Both the position numbers and the translations under genes were made by a program. 64,000 nucleotides of DNA from Advenella sp. FME57 (lineage in GTDB: Bacteria > Pseudomonadota > Gammaproteobacteria > Burkholderiales > Burkholderiaceae_B): assembly GCF_014897675.1 (NCBI RefSeq), contig NZ_JABUXU010000003.1, forward strand, positions 124,001 to 188,000. The letters are read 5' to 3'. Below, one piece after another: positions 47,801 through 56,905 of this stretch. Position 1 is the first letter of the stretch. Each line of letters begins with the position of its first letter. The notes beneath the pieces were generated by a model. That model worked only from the letters and a program-made list of their open reading frames with translations, was not told the DNA's origin and did not search any database.

Positions 47801-50800
47801 ACCGGCACCAGCGGCGCTGACGGCAAATTCGCTTGCGATATCAGCCTGAAAGAGCAGGGGCGGGTCAGCCTGATTGCCGAGGTTACCGATAGCGCAGGTC
47901 GCCGTGCCCAGGCCGAGTCCAGCGTCTATGTGGTCGGTGCAGGCGAGATGTGGTTCTCGGGCGAGAACAATGACCGCATCGACATAATTGCCGACAAGAA
48001 GGAATATCAACCCGGCGAGACTGCACAGTTCCAGGTGCGCATGCCATTTCGCCAGGCCAACGCGCTGGTTGCCATTGAACGGGAAGGGGTCCTGGAAACC
48101 AGGCAAGTAGCCCTGTCGGGCACCAATCCCACTTTCACTGTTCAGATCAAGCCTGAGTGGGGGCCGAACGTCTATGTTTCGGTACTGGCGCTGCGAGGTC
48201 GAATTCGCGACTCGGCGCAGAATCCGGATCTCAGTTGGGGAGAATCGGCCTCTGCGTTGCCTAGCGCATTAATTGATCTGGCCAAGCCGGCGTATCGCTA
48301 TGGGTTGACGGCGATTCGTGTGCGCAGTGATAAAAATGCATTGAATATTAGTGTCACCACAGACAAGTCGCGCTATCAGGTTCGCGACCAGGCGACCGCC
48401 ACGATCCGGGGCACCTTGCCAGATGGCAGCCCGGCTGCCAATGCCAGTGTTGCATTGGCGGTGGTGGACGAAGCCTTGCTTGAACTGGCGCCCAATGATA
48501 CCTGGAATATTGTCAAAGCCATGATGGGTGAGCGCGCCTATGGGGTCGAAACATCCACTGCCCAGATGGAAGTGGTGGGACGGCGTCACTATGGTCGCAA
48601 GGCCCTGCCGCCGGGCGGTGGCGGTGGCAACGGTGGTGCCCCTACGCGCGAATTGCTGGACAGCCTGGTATTCTGGAAGCCGGATATTGTGCTGGACGCG
48701 CAGGGTCAGGCCACCGTTGCGCTCGGCCTGAATGATGCGATTTCGGGTTTTCGGCTGGCAGCCATTGCCGAACTGGGTGCGGACCGGTTTGGTCAGGGAA
48801 GTGCCCATATCGTGACCACGCAGGATTTGCAGGTCATCTCCGGTTTGCCGCTGGTTGCCCGCAGTGATGATCATTACACTGCGGCGGTCACGCTGCGCAA
48901 TGCGACCGATCGTGCCATGACTGTACAGGTGGACGCGCGCGTCAGTGGTCCGGCGCTCGCGCCGGTAACGCTCAAGCGGCAAACCGTGTCCATTGCGGCA
49001 CAGTCGTCGCAGAAGGTCGCCTGGGATATGAACATGCGTACCCTGCCGCCGGGGCCTTCGTCGCAGACCCTCAAGTGGCGTTTCGATGCCCGGGAACAGG
49101 AGGAGCCGACTGGCAGCACACCGGCGCATACCGCTGCGGCGGACAGTGTCGAAGTATCGCAACTGCTGATTCCTACCGTACCGGTCACGGTGCGACAGGC
49201 GACATTGCAATCGGTGCGCGCAAAGGAACCCATCGAGGGGTTACCGGTGCAGCCGCCAACAGGCGCGATCAACGGGGCCGATGGTGTGCCGCTGGGCGGG
49301 GTACAGGTGCAATTGTCCACGTCCCTGGCAAAAGGGCTGGAGCCGGTGCGCCGCTGGTTTACCGACTATCAGTTTACCTGCCTGGAGCAACTGTCTTCGA
49401 TTGCCATCGGTATTGACAATCCGCAGCGCTGGTCGGCACTGATGAACCGGTTGCCCGTATACATGGATGATCATGGGCTGGTGGCGTACTTCCCTGGCCT
49501 GGCAGGCGATGAAGTGCTTACCGCTCATTTGCTTGCCGTATCCCAGGAGGCCAGTCGCGGTGACCAGCCTTACGCGATTCCGAAAGCGTATCGTGAAAAA
49601 ATGCTGGAAGGCCTGATGGCCTATGTAAACGGCAAAATCCGTTCGACTGCATGGCAGCCCAAACAGGATAACGGGGAACGCAGGCTGATGGTGCTGGAGG
49701 CCTTGTCACGTGCCGGTATGGTTACCCCCCGCCTGCTGTCCACCGTTGAGTTTGATCGGGAGCGCATGAGTACGGCTGCACTGGTAGACTGGCTTAGCAT
49801 TGTGTCGCGCGTCAAGAACTTGCCAGATCAGGCCAAAACGCTGTCCACGCTGCGTTCGGCCCTGCTGTCGCGCATGAGCCGGCAAGGCACCAGCCTGGTG
49901 CTCGCAGACGATGATGATGCCTATCCTTGGTGGATGATGAGCAATCGCGCCACGGTGACAGCCAAACTGCTTGTTGCGGTCATGAACAACAAGGCCTGGG
50001 AGAAGGATATCCCTGTACTGTTGACTGGCCTGCTTGGTCAGCAGCAGCGCGGCGCCTGGTCTACGACGACGGCGAATGTCTGGGGTACCCTGGCGGTTCG
50101 CGCCTTTTCCGCGACCTTTGAAAAAACGCCGGTCAAGGGAACGCTGTCCATGTCGCTGCAATCTGCCGGTGCCTCCACTGCATCCGCAGACCAGCAGTGG
50201 GAAGGGCTGCTGCCGACCCAAAAAATCTTGGTGCCGTGGAAAAACAATGATCCCCAGCAACTGTCGCTATCGCTGCAGGGAACCGGGCGCGTCTGGGCAT
50301 CCATGGCGGCCCAGGCGGCAGTGCCGGTAAGCAAACCAATCTACGCGGGCTATACGCTCAGTCGCAATATTGTTCCGGTCTCACAGGCGGTAAACGGCAA
50401 ATGGTCAGTGGGCGACATCTACCGTGTCCATCTGGATATCACTGCCAAGACCGCGATGAACTGGGTGGTGCTCAGTGATCCGGTGCCGGCCGGTGCGACG
50501 GTTCTGGGTGGCGGCCTGGGCCGGGATTCGGCCGTGGCAACCCAGGGTGAGAAGCAGGACGACAATGGCATGTCGCCCAGCTTTGCCGAACGCAAAAGCG
50601 AACTGTATCGTGCCTATTATGCGTGGTTGCCGGCGGGCAAGACGTCGCTGGAGTACACGGTGAGGCTCAATACGCCTGGCAGCTATAGTTTGCCGGCCAC
50701 GCGGGTCCAGGCCATGTATGCGCCGCAGGTTTACGGCGAATTGCCCAACACCGGTGGGTTCACGATTGTTGAATCCGCCGGCGAGCCGATGGCGGTTTCA

Positions 50801-50857
50801 ACACAACAGCCTGCACCAGCACAAGGGGCCAACGCTTCGGCTGCGACAACCCCATGA
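44897..50857 (+). CDS. Alpha-2-macroglobulin family protein (YfhM/ECAM-like, with thioester)
   Basis: The ATG at 44897 follows GGAAGGCGG and gives 1986 residues, a usual size for bacterial alpha-2-macroglobulins. The signal peptide reads FVAGAALVLSGIIGTAGAA; unlike E. coli YfhM, I see no lipobox cysteine, so it is probably soluble in the periplasm. Macroglobulin domains include an MG2-like segment (PTVRAHTILDRSLFRAGETASMKHLLRTLTRDGF). The thioester motif CLEQ is intact at about Cys1495 (FTDYQFTCLEQLSS), followed by the thioester-domain helices. It would trap attacking proteases in the periplasm. The stop overlaps the start of pbpC by four bases, the standard pairing. Confidence 0.94.
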   Translation: MKRIFVAGAALVLSGIIGTAGAANITSVSPTGSQSKVAAIDIVFSTNVIPLGRNDLPPPVSVSCKGSQIKGHGKWSDGAHWSYEFEQKLPAGVQCTITPDTAFRDTTGKPVQGKKQYQFDTGRLAVTSVGPSGKIDEDQAFTVKFNLPVQASSLQAHASCVVQGLGEQIPVKVLSEQDKNIIISQARPYLADEAQNIAFVQCARRLPAAAKGRLVIGQAVTSLGGISMSKPYGFEFEVRKDFAAGFSCSRENQNADCSPARPVYLTLSESISRADIQGISLVGANGKPYPSDIDDSDSTISSVKFPGPFAEHETLTLNVRAGLKDESGRALSNAGQFPMKVRMASYSPMLKFASSTFGIIERKADTADGRAPWHVPLTVRYVENHLAIKDQSLSPGTISDYVPQEDADVLRAFARVRRLEETSMTAKNIRAVMNDQPDSQTEKKPVYIDTRSISMLAENPNATTITLPEVKTAGKSRDFEVLGVPLQQPGFHVLEAKSASLGQALLANKNPMYVRSSVLVTNMAVHVKKGRDDLLVWVTTLDDAKPVAHAQVNVLDCSGKTLLTGQTGSDGIWHYRKAVKGEDYCNATELSGLFVSARIGPDHPQAAGVGDYSFAFTSWDNGIESWRFNVPTDSSAQPTVRAHTILDRSLFRAGETASMKHLLRTLTRDGFALPDINALPAQMSIELVGGQDKYKFPVNWQQTAGGGVFSASDWKIPEDIKRGQYRIVLDPDGQAYETGQFRVEDFKLPLLAGQLSITDATGDKGPLIAPKAVRLDMQMRYLSGGAAGRLPVDISALSRDRTVSFRDYDDYSFDPPQQTAADADSKQEEGADDSDTSRIIVNKQKMTLDAQGHGTLALDALPASDRARNITFEGSFMDPNGQVQTLSRTVAVWPAAYVAGIRSGYLVQQEKAAAISVIALDTQGRPAATAPVKVRAVSYTYQTVRKRLVGGFYSYDTHRVAKDLGTVCTGTSGADGKFACDISLKEQGRVSLIAEVTDSAGRRAQAESSVYVVGAGEMWFSGENNDRIDIIADKKEYQPGETAQFQVRMPFRQANALVAIEREGVLETRQVALSGTNPTFTVQIKPEWGPNVYVSVLALRGRIRDSAQNPDLSWGESASALPSALIDLAKPAYRYGLTAIRVRSDKNALNISVTTDKSRYQVRDQATATIRGTLPDGSPAANASVALAVVDEALLELAPNDTWNIVKAMMGERAYGVETSTAQMEVVGRRHYGRKALPPGGGGGNGGAPTRELLDSLVFWKPDIVLDAQGQATVALGLNDAISGFRLAAIAELGADRFGQGSAHIVTTQDLQVISGLPLVARSDDHYTAAVTLRNATDRAMTVQVDARVSGPALAPVTLKRQTVSIAAQSSQKVAWDMNMRTLPPGPSSQTLKWRFDAREQEEPTGSTPAHTAAADSVEVSQLLIPTVPVTVRQATLQSVRAKEPIEGLPVQPPTGAINGADGVPLGGVQVQLSTSLAKGLEPVRRWFTDYQFTCLEQLSSIAIGIDNPQRWSALMNRLPVYMDDHGLVAYFPGLAGDEVLTAHLLAVSQEASRGDQPYAIPKAYREKMLEGLMAYVNGKIRSTAWQPKQDNGERRLMVLEALSRAGMVTPRLLSTVEFDRERMSTAALVDWLSIVSRVKNLPDQAKTLSTLRSALLSRMSRQGTSLVLADDDDAYPWWMMSNRATVTAKLLVAVMNNKAWEKDIPVLLTGLLGQQQRGAWSTTTANVWGTLAVRAFSATFEKTPVKGTLSMSLQSAGASTASADQQWEGLLPTQKILVPWKNNDPQQLSLSLQGTGRVWASMAAQAAVPVSKPIYAGYTLSRNIVPVSQAVNGKWSVGDIYRVHLDITAKTAMNWVVLSDPVPAGATVLGGGLGRDSAVATQGEKQDDNGMSPSFAERKSELYRAYYAWLPAGKTSLEYTVRLNTPGSYSLPATRVQAMYAPQVYGELPNTGGFTIVESAGEPMAVSTQQPAPAQGANASAATTP

Positions 50858-53082
50858 TGGCACGGGCAGTCGGAGAAGCGGCAGAGCGCCGGGGCCGCCC
50901 ATTCAGACTGCTGGGCCTGTGCCTGGTTGCACTGCTGGTCGTGGTTATTGTCGGGCTGGCTGTCTATATCGCCCGCCTGCCGGTACCTGGGTACGACGAA
51001 GTGCGCAGCGGGTACCGTGCGTCCTATATCACCTTGCTTGATCGCGATGGTGCGGTGCTCGAGCGGGTCCGCAACGACTATCATGAACGGCGTGACAACT
51101 GGACGCCGCTGGGCGAGATCTCTGTTGCCCTGGTCAGCGCTGTGCTGCAGTCCGAAGACCGGCGTTTTTACAGCCATGCCGGTGTCGATATACTTGCGCT
51201 GGGCGCAGCGGTGCGTGACCGGGTCACCGGGCGCAGTGTGCGCGGCAGCTCGACGCTTACGATGCAACTGGCCGGCATGCTGGACGAGCGCGATGGGCGC
51301 AACGGCAGGCGTACGCTGGCACAGAAAGCCAGGCAGATGATTCAGGCACTGGCCATTGAATTGCATTGGAGCAAATCGCACATTCTTGAAGCCTACCTCA
51401 ACCTGGTTCCCTGGCGCGGCGAGTTGTCCGGGGTGACTGCTGCGGCCCGCAGTCTTTTCGGCAAATATCCTGTCGGACTGGACAGTCGTGAAGCCGCGAT
51501 TCTCGCTGCCATGCTGCGCTCACCCAATGCTGCGCCAGCCGTTATTGCGCGCCGGGCTTGCGGCATTCTGAAGGCGCAATCACAAGCGCAATATTGTGAA
51601 CATCTTGCAGGCATGACCGACTATCAATTGAGCCATACCGCCACCGCCTTGCAGGATGATCCTTTTGCTGCTTCTCATTTTGCCCGACGCCGGCTGGCAT
51701 TGGGAATGCCGCAGCAGGCGCATCTAGCCACCACGATCGATGGCCGGCTGCAGCGCACCGTGCAGACCATTGTCAATCGCGTGGTCCATGAGATTCGCCA
51801 TAGTCATGCCAATGACGCGGCAGCGGTCGTGCTGGATAACCGTACCGGTCGTATTCTGGCTTACGTGGGCTCCTCCGGTGATCTGGCAACGGCCCGCTAC
51901 GTTGATAACGCAGCTGCCCTGCGGCAGGCTGGCTCCACGCTTAAACCCTTTCTGTACGCTCAGGCGTTGGAGCAGCGCAGGATTACGGCGGCCTCGCTGC
52001 TGGACGACAGCGCGGTCAACCTGCCTACCGGCAATGGGTTGTATGTGCCGCAAAACTATGACAAGCAGTTCGGCGGCTGGGTCAGTGCCCGTACGGCCCT
52101 GGCTTCATCACTGAACATCCCGGCGGTACGCCTGCTGGTCATGGTAACGCCTGATGTCTTTCACCAGCGTCTGCGCCAGCTTGGCTTGCCGCTGGCGCAG
52201 ACGGGCGATTATTACGGCTACAGTCTTGCATTGGGTAGCGCCGATGTGACGCTGCTGTCGCTGACCAATGCGTATCGGGCGCTTGCCAATCAGGGCATGT
52301 ACAGCGACGTGAACTGGGGTGTTGGTGCGGCGCCGTCGGCCAATCGGGTCATGAGTCAAGAGACTGCCTGGCTGGTGGGCGATATCCTGTCGGACAGGCA
52401 GGCACGGGCGCGCACCTTTGGCCTGGACAGTGCCTTGTCCACTCCTTTCTGGACCGCCGTCAAAACCGGCACCAGCAAGGATATGCGCGATAACTGGACC
52501 GTAGGCTGGTCTGACAAATATACCGTGGGCGTTTGGGTGGGCAACAGTACCGGCGCCAGCATGCGCCAGGTCAGTGGTGTTACCGGCGCGGGGCCTGCGT
52601 GGCATGACATTATGCGGTATCTGCATCGGGATCATGCCAGTATGCAACCAACCCGGCCCGCCGGGTTGAGCGCACGCGACATTACTTTTGAAAATAATCT
52701 GGAAGCAGCCCGGGCCGAATATTTTCTGCCGGGCACCGAGATGTCGCGCATCGCGCTGGCGTCTTCGGCCGCGGCACCGGCTTCCGGGCGCATGGTCATT
52801 CGCACGCCGGCCGACGGTACGATCATCGCTCTTGATCCCGATATCCCGGCGGACAACCAACGCATGCAGCTGTTGACCACGACACCGGCCGGTGGCAGGC
52901 ACGTAACCGTGCGCTGGTACGTGGACGGTCGTTTTCTGGGCGAGGCCAATCCCTTTGCCTGGTATCCCGTACCGGGCAGCCACCTGATTGAGGCGCGCGA
53001 CAATGCTGACCAGACTCATGACCGGGTGCGCGTCAACATACGCGGCGCGCAGTTGCGGCCGCAACTGGGTCAGCAGCCTTGA
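50854..53082 (+). CDS. pbpC: Penicillin-binding protein 1C
   Basis: A 742-residue bifunctional class A penicillin-binding protein. One N-terminal membrane span (LLGLCLVALLVVVIVGLAVYIA), a glycosyltransferase domain (VLQSEDRRFYSHAGVD, RGSSTLTMQLAGML, Glu in the first motif catalytic), a transpeptidase domain with SxxK in GSTLKPFLYAQAL, SxN in SSLNIPAVR and KTG in VKTGTSKDMRDNWTVGW, and a C-terminal BiPBP_C domain (MVIRTPADGTIIALDPDIP). It polymerises and repairs peptidoglycan. It is coupled to the alpha-2-macroglobulin gene, as in many Proteobacteria, probably for repair after protease or lysozyme-type attack. Confidence 0.95.
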   Translation: MMARAVGEAAERRGRPFRLLGLCLVALLVVVIVGLAVYIARLPVPGYDEVRSGYRASYITLLDRDGAVLERVRNDYHERRDNWTPLGEISVALVSAVLQSEDRRFYSHAGVDILALGAAVRDRVTGRSVRGSSTLTMQLAGMLDERDGRNGRRTLAQKARQMIQALAIELHWSKSHILEAYLNLVPWRGELSGVTAAARSLFGKYPVGLDSREAAILAAMLRSPNAAPAVIARRACGILKAQSQAQYCEHLAGMTDYQLSHTATALQDDPFAASHFARRRLALGMPQQAHLATTIDGRLQRTVQTIVNRVVHEIRHSHANDAAAVVLDNRTGRILAYVGSSGDLATARYVDNAAALRQAGSTLKPFLYAQALEQRRITAASLLDDSAVNLPTGNGLYVPQNYDKQFGGWVSARTALASSLNIPAVRLLVMVTPDVFHQRLRQLGLPLAQTGDYYGYSLALGSADVTLLSLTNAYRALANQGMYSDVNWGVGAAPSANRVMSQETAWLVGDILSDRQARARTFGLDSALSTPFWTAVKTGTSKDMRDNWTVGWSDKYTVGVWVGNSTGASMRQVSGVTGAGPAWHDIMRYLHRDHASMQPTRPAGLSARDITFENNLEAARAEYFLPGTEMSRIALASSAAAPASGRMVIRTPADGTIIALDPDIPADNQRMQLLTTTPAGGRHVTVRWYVDGRFLGEANPFAWYPVPGSHLIEARDNADQTHDRVRVNIRGAQLRPQLGQQP

Positions 53083-53137
53083 TCGGCATGGTGCATGGCT
53101 ACTGGTTGCTGCCACAACAAGCCTGAGCAAAGGTTGA

Positions 53138-53611
53138 TTAGTCGTTGTCTGGCGGGAACTCACGCAGATTCGGGTACCGCTGTTTCAGAGTTTGAATAAA
53201 ACGATCCGTGCTTTCTTGTGAATACCCCAAGATCTTTCCGATTTCTCTTTCCACCGATTCTATGTAACCGTATTTAAAAGCACATTTTTGTAGTTCGATA
53301 AATCTTAATGCTTTGTCCCTTGAACCGGGCACGTAAACCACGAGATCTTCATAGGGACCATCCCCTATATGTTCTCTGACCCAGTCTAATGCCCCGGGAG
53401 TCTGGGCTAGCCGATTGAAATTGTCTTCGGCGCCAAATTTGATGGTTTCAAATAATCCCTCATCAATGCATCTTCGCATGTCTTGAAAATGTTCTTCAGG
53501 GTAATCGAAACAAAAATAGGCGACCTCTTTTTTGCCTGCGAGCATAAATTGCGCTTCGCGTCCCTCATGTGGAGCCCCTTCTTCATTTTCAACAAGATTT
53601 TCATCGCTCAT
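53138..53611 (-). CDS. Uncharacterised AT-rich gene
   Basis: A 157-residue acidic protein without signal peptide or membrane span. Base composition is visibly lower in GC than its neighbours, which suggests transfer. I do not recognise a family. Residues 20-50 (FMLAGKKEVAYFCFDYPEEHF) and the C-terminal helix-like stretch KILGYSQESTDRFIQTLKQRYPNL are the most distinctive parts. It stands alone, convergent with pbpC, with no toxin beside it; an immunity-type role is possible but only a guess. Confidence 0.7.
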   Translation of the reverse strand: MSDENLVENEEGAPHEGREAQFMLAGKKEVAYFCFDYPEEHFQDMRRCIDEGLFETIKFGAEDNFNRLAQTPGALDWVREHIGDGPYEDLVVYVPGSRDKALRFIELQKCAFKYGYIESVEREIGKILGYSQESTDRFIQTLKQRYPNLREFPPDND

Positions 53612-54105
53612 AGTAAAGAATCACTCTTTAATTTAAGAAAGTAGGTAATTTTAGGATGAAAATCCAAACGATGACGATCCTTAACTGCTGCCAGGTCGTA
53701 GGGATAGACGTTATGAGACTCTACTGTTTCCCGGGGGAAAATCAGGTGTTGTAGAAATTGGTTATTTAGTGCCATTGTCTGTCATAAGCGTTTTTAATAC
53801 ACAGGAACCGGGGCACGGGCAAAAGACACAACACCGTAGCAGATAATAGTTTCATCAGCGATATTTTTTCGCAAGAGAGCGCTATTTCTCCAGGATCGGT
53901 GGCATGCTTGTCACAAGGGAAGGCCAATGGCTTTATGTACAAATGTTGTGGTAACGCAAAGCTCAAGGTGGGCACAGGAAAAGACAGGGCGTAACTCACA
54001 ATAAATAAAATCATTGGCTTGGTGGTTTCTCCTTTGTGAATACCGAACACAGGCCATGCGATCTGTTGCATAATTGAGTAAACAGTCCAATCAGGTGGTG
54101 CCTCA
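53612..54105. other. Gene-free stretch between the AT-rich gene and the nitrilase
   Basis: About 490 bases. An open frame of about 119 residues on the minus strand runs into the nitrilase start and has no ribosome binding site or family likeness, so I leave it out. No repeat, hairpin or RNA gene was recognised. The region must hold the promoters of the flanking divergent genes. Confidence 0.5.
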
Positions 54106-54948
54106 ATGCAAACCAATACAAGCAATTCACAACTGAAAGTTGGCGTCGGTCAGTTTGCTGCCGTCAACGAGATCGAACCCAATAAGGAACATATCCATAC
54201 CCTGGTAACGCAGGCGGCAGAGCAGGGCGTGCAACTGCTGGTCCTGCCCGAAGCGTCCATGTGTTCGTTTGGCTCGCCGCTGCCGCAATTGCGCGAGACG
54301 GCCGGCAACAACTCGCCTGCCTTTGTCCGCTACATGCAGGATCTGGCGCGTGATCACGACATGCATATTGTGGTTGGTGTGCTGAGCCTGGCAGACCAGC
54401 CGGGCGATGAACGGGTGACCAATCAGCTACTGGTTCTTGACAATACCGGCGCGCAGGTGCTTCGTTATACCAAAATGCATGTCTATGATGCCTTCAAATT
54501 CAAGGAGTCAGACAAAGTGCGGCCCGGCAGTTTTTCCGAAGAAAACGCCGAGCTGGGTCTGTTCGATATCAAAGGGTTTCGGGTTGGCCTGATCAACTGC
54601 TATGATCTGCGTTTTCCGGAAATGGCTCGCGCGCTTATTGATCAGGGAGCAGATGTGCTGTCGGTCAGTGCGGCCTGGCTTGCCGGCCCGCTTAAGGAAA
54701 ACCATTGGGAAATATTGCTGCGGGCACGCGCCATTGAAAACACCAGCTATGTGCTGGCATCAGGGCAGACCGCGCCACGCAATTGCGGCCTGAGCATGAT
54801 TGTGGATCCACTGGGTATGGTGTTGGGCACTGCCACCGCCGACCCGGGTCTGGCGGTGCACACCTTGTCATCACAACGTATTGCGCAAGTGCGCGAGCTG
54901 CTGCCATGTCTGCAAAATCGTCGTTATCAGGTATCAGGATTGAAATGA
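54106..54948 (+). CDS. Carbon-nitrogen hydrolase (nitrilase superfamily, Nit/omega-amidase type)
   Basis: A 280-residue cytoplasmic hydrolase with the complete Glu-Lys-Cys triad: Glu49 in LLVLPEASM, Lys123 in YTKMHVYDAF and Cys165 in GLINCYDLRFPEMARAL. The spacing and the CYDLRFPE block fit the Nit1/Nit2 branch, whose members hydrolyse omega-amides or deaminated glutathione. The start MQTNTSNSQLKVGVGQF is close to a family start. Its stop overlaps the mog start by four bases. The exact substrate is inferred only by branch. Confidence 0.92.
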   Translation: MQTNTSNSQLKVGVGQFAAVNEIEPNKEHIHTLVTQAAEQGVQLLVLPEASMCSFGSPLPQLRETAGNNSPAFVRYMQDLARDHDMHIVVGVLSLADQPGDERVTNQLLVLDNTGAQVLRYTKMHVYDAFKFKESDKVRPGSFSEENAELGLFDIKGFRVGLINCYDLRFPEMARALIDQGADVLSVSAAWLAGPLKENHWEILLRARAIENTSYVLASGQTAPRNCGLSMIVDPLGMVLGTATADPGLAVHTLSSQRIAQVRELLPCLQNRRYQVSGLK

Positions 54949-55574
54949 ATACAACTGCAATAAAAAGAGCACATCCGGACGAACTCATTGTCGGGCTGGT
55001 TTCCGTCTCGGACCGGGCAACATCCGGTGTCTACGAGGACAAAGGCATTCCCTCGCTGCAGGCCTGGCTGGAGCGCGCCCTGCAGTCGCCGTTTCGCACC
55101 TGCCCCAGGCTGATTGCAGATGATCAGCAGACTATTTCCGAGACGCTGATCGAGCTGGTGGATCAGCAGGGATGCGATCTGGTGCTCACCACCGGCGGCA
55201 CGGGCCCGGCGCGACGCGACGTTACACCAGAAGCGACACTGGCGGTTGCCAGCAAGCCCATGCCCGGTTTCGGTGAACAGATGCGACAAATCAGCCTGGC
55301 CTTTGTGCCTACCGCCATTTTGTCCCGCCAGGTTGCTGTCATCCGCGAAGCGACTGAACATGCTGCGCTGATTATCAATCTGCCGGGGCAACCCAAAGCC
55401 ATACAGGAAACCCTGGAAGGGTTGCGCGATGAACAGGGCGAAGTAAAAGTGCCAGGCATCTTTGCCGCCGTGCCTTACTGCATTGACCTGATCGGCGGTC
55501 CCTATATAGAGACCCGAGACGATGTGGTTGCGGCTTTCCGGCCAAAATCGGCCCGGCGCGAGCCCAAAGCTTGA
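54945..55574 (+). CDS. mog: Molybdopterin adenylyltransferase
   Basis: The ATG at 54945 overlaps the nitrilase stop (ATGA); the frame upstream is not coding. The 209-residue product has LIVGLVSVSDRATSGVYEDKGIPSL, then DLVLTTGGTGPARRDVTPEATLAV, which is the MoCF signature, and a C-terminal PGIFAAVPYCIDLIGGPYIET. Mog activates molybdopterin with ATP before molybdate insertion. No other molybdopterin gene is nearby, so the coupling to a nitrilase is unusual. Confidence 0.93.
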   Translation: MNTTAIKRAHPDELIVGLVSVSDRATSGVYEDKGIPSLQAWLERALQSPFRTCPRLIADDQQTISETLIELVDQQGCDLVLTTGGTGPARRDVTPEATLAVASKPMPGFGEQMRQISLAFVPTAILSRQVAVIREATEHAALIINLPGQPKAIQETLEGLRDEQGEVKVPGIFAAVPYCIDLIGGPYIETRDDVVAAFRPKSARREPKA

Positions 55575-55692
55575 CAGTTGTGATGTCACAATTGGTAAAT
55601 TTGGTAAAAAGCCGGGTTCCTGCGCCTTATATGCGGTTTCCCACTTAAAATAGTGGCTGTTCAGATATTTTTCAATTTCAGGAGATCGTTAC

Positions 55693-56757
55693 ATGGCACT
55701 CGTTTCTATGCGCCAATTACTGGATCATGCCGCGGAAAACGGCTATGGTATTCCCGCCTTCAACGTGAACAATCTGGAGCAGGTGCAGGCCATCATGGAA
55801 GCGGCCAAGGAAACCAACAGTCCGGTCATCATGCAGGCGTCTGCTGGTGCGCGTAAATACGCAGGCGAAGGTTTTCTCAAACACCTGATTCAGGCTGCGG
55901 TAGAGAGCTATCCGGAAATCCCGGTAGTCATGCACCAGGATCATGGTCAGTCACCTGAAATCTGTCAGGGTGCCATTAATCTTGGTTTTTCAAGTGTCAT
56001 GATGGACGGCTCTCTCATGGCCGACGGTAAAACCATTGCCGACTATGAATACAACGTGGAAGTAACCAAGCAGGTAGTTGATCTGGCACACAAGGTCGGT
56101 GTCACCGTAGAAGGTGAACTGGGTTGCCTGGGCTCGCTTGAAACCATGAAAGGCGACAAGGAAGACGGCCACGGGGCAGAAGGCACCATGACCATGGAGC
56201 AACTGCTTACCGATCCGGAGCAGGCTGCAGATTTTGTCCGTCGCACCCAGCTGGATGCGCTGGCGATCGCGATTGGCACCAGCCACGGCGCCTACAAATT
56301 CACCCGCAAGCCTACAGGCGATATTCTGTCTATCAATCGCATCAAGGAAATCCACGCCCGCTTGCCCAATACACACCTGGTCATGCATGGCAGCTCCAGT
56401 GTTCCCCAGGAATTGCTGGCCGAAATCCGCGAGTTCGGTGGCGACATGAAAGAAACCTATGGCGTGCCGGTTGAAGAAATTCAGGAAGCCATCAAGTTTG
56501 GCGTGCGCAAAGTCAATATCGATACCGATATTCGTCTTGCCATGACAGGCGCCATCCGCCGTTTCCTGGCTGAAAATCCCGGCAAGTTCGACCCGCGTGA
56601 ATACAACAAGCCAGCCCGCGAAGCCGCCAAGAAAATCTGCGTGGCGCGCTATCAGGAATTTGGTACAGCCGGCAACGCCAGCAAAATCAAACCGATTGGC
56701 CTGTCTGAAATGGCCGCAGCCTATGCTGCAGGCAAGCTGTCTCAACAGGTAAAATAA
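55693..56757 (+). CDS. fba: Fructose-bisphosphate aldolase, class II
   Basis: A 354-residue zinc-dependent aldolase of the Calvin-cycle-like subtype. It has [52 protein letters not shown] with metal ligand His, [25 protein letters not shown] and [12 protein letters not shown]. It splits fructose 1,6-bisphosphate. AGGAGAT stands upstream of the ATG. It is followed by a strong terminator and by an inserted toxin-antitoxin pair. Confidence 0.97.
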   Translation: MALVSMRQLLDHAAENGYGIPAFNVNNLEQVQAIMEAAKETNSPVIMQASAGARKYAGEGFLKHLIQAAVESYPEIPVVMHQDHGQSPEICQGAINLGFSSVMMDGSLMADGKTIADYEYNVEVTKQVVDLAHKVGVTVEGELGCLGSLETMKGDKEDGHGAEGTMTMEQLLTDPEQAADFVRRTQLDALAIAIGTSHGAYKFTRKPTGDILSINRIKEIHARLPNTHLVMHGSSSVPQELLAEIREFGGDMKETYGVPVEEIQEAIKFGVRKVNIDTDIRLAMTGAIRRFLAENPGKFDPREYNKPAREAAKKICVARYQEFGTAGNASKIKPIGLSEMAAAYAAGKLSQQVK

Positions 56758-56796
56758 GACGATTGCGCCGTCTCCCGGGACGGCCTGTCAGGGAAA

Positions 56797-56830
56797 CCCC
56801 GCCACGACGATGCGTTGTGGCGGGGTTTTT
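56797..56830 (+). terminator. fba terminator, copy 1
   Basis: CCCCGCCAC (56797-56805) pairs with GTGGCGGGG (56817-56825) and is followed by a T run. The last 33 bases (56798-56830) recur identically at 57628-57660, on the other side of the toxin-antitoxin pair. Confidence 0.93.
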
Positions 56831-56905
56831 CTTGTGAGTTTCCGTAATAGGAAATGATACCCGTAACGGGTATATTGCTATGATTTAGCAATAAGCAATG
56901 GCAGT

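Noticed and set aside
53766-54125. Minus-strand open frame of about 119 residues before the nitrilase
   Set aside because: It overlaps the nitrilase start, lacks a ribosome site and shows no recognisable protein features.
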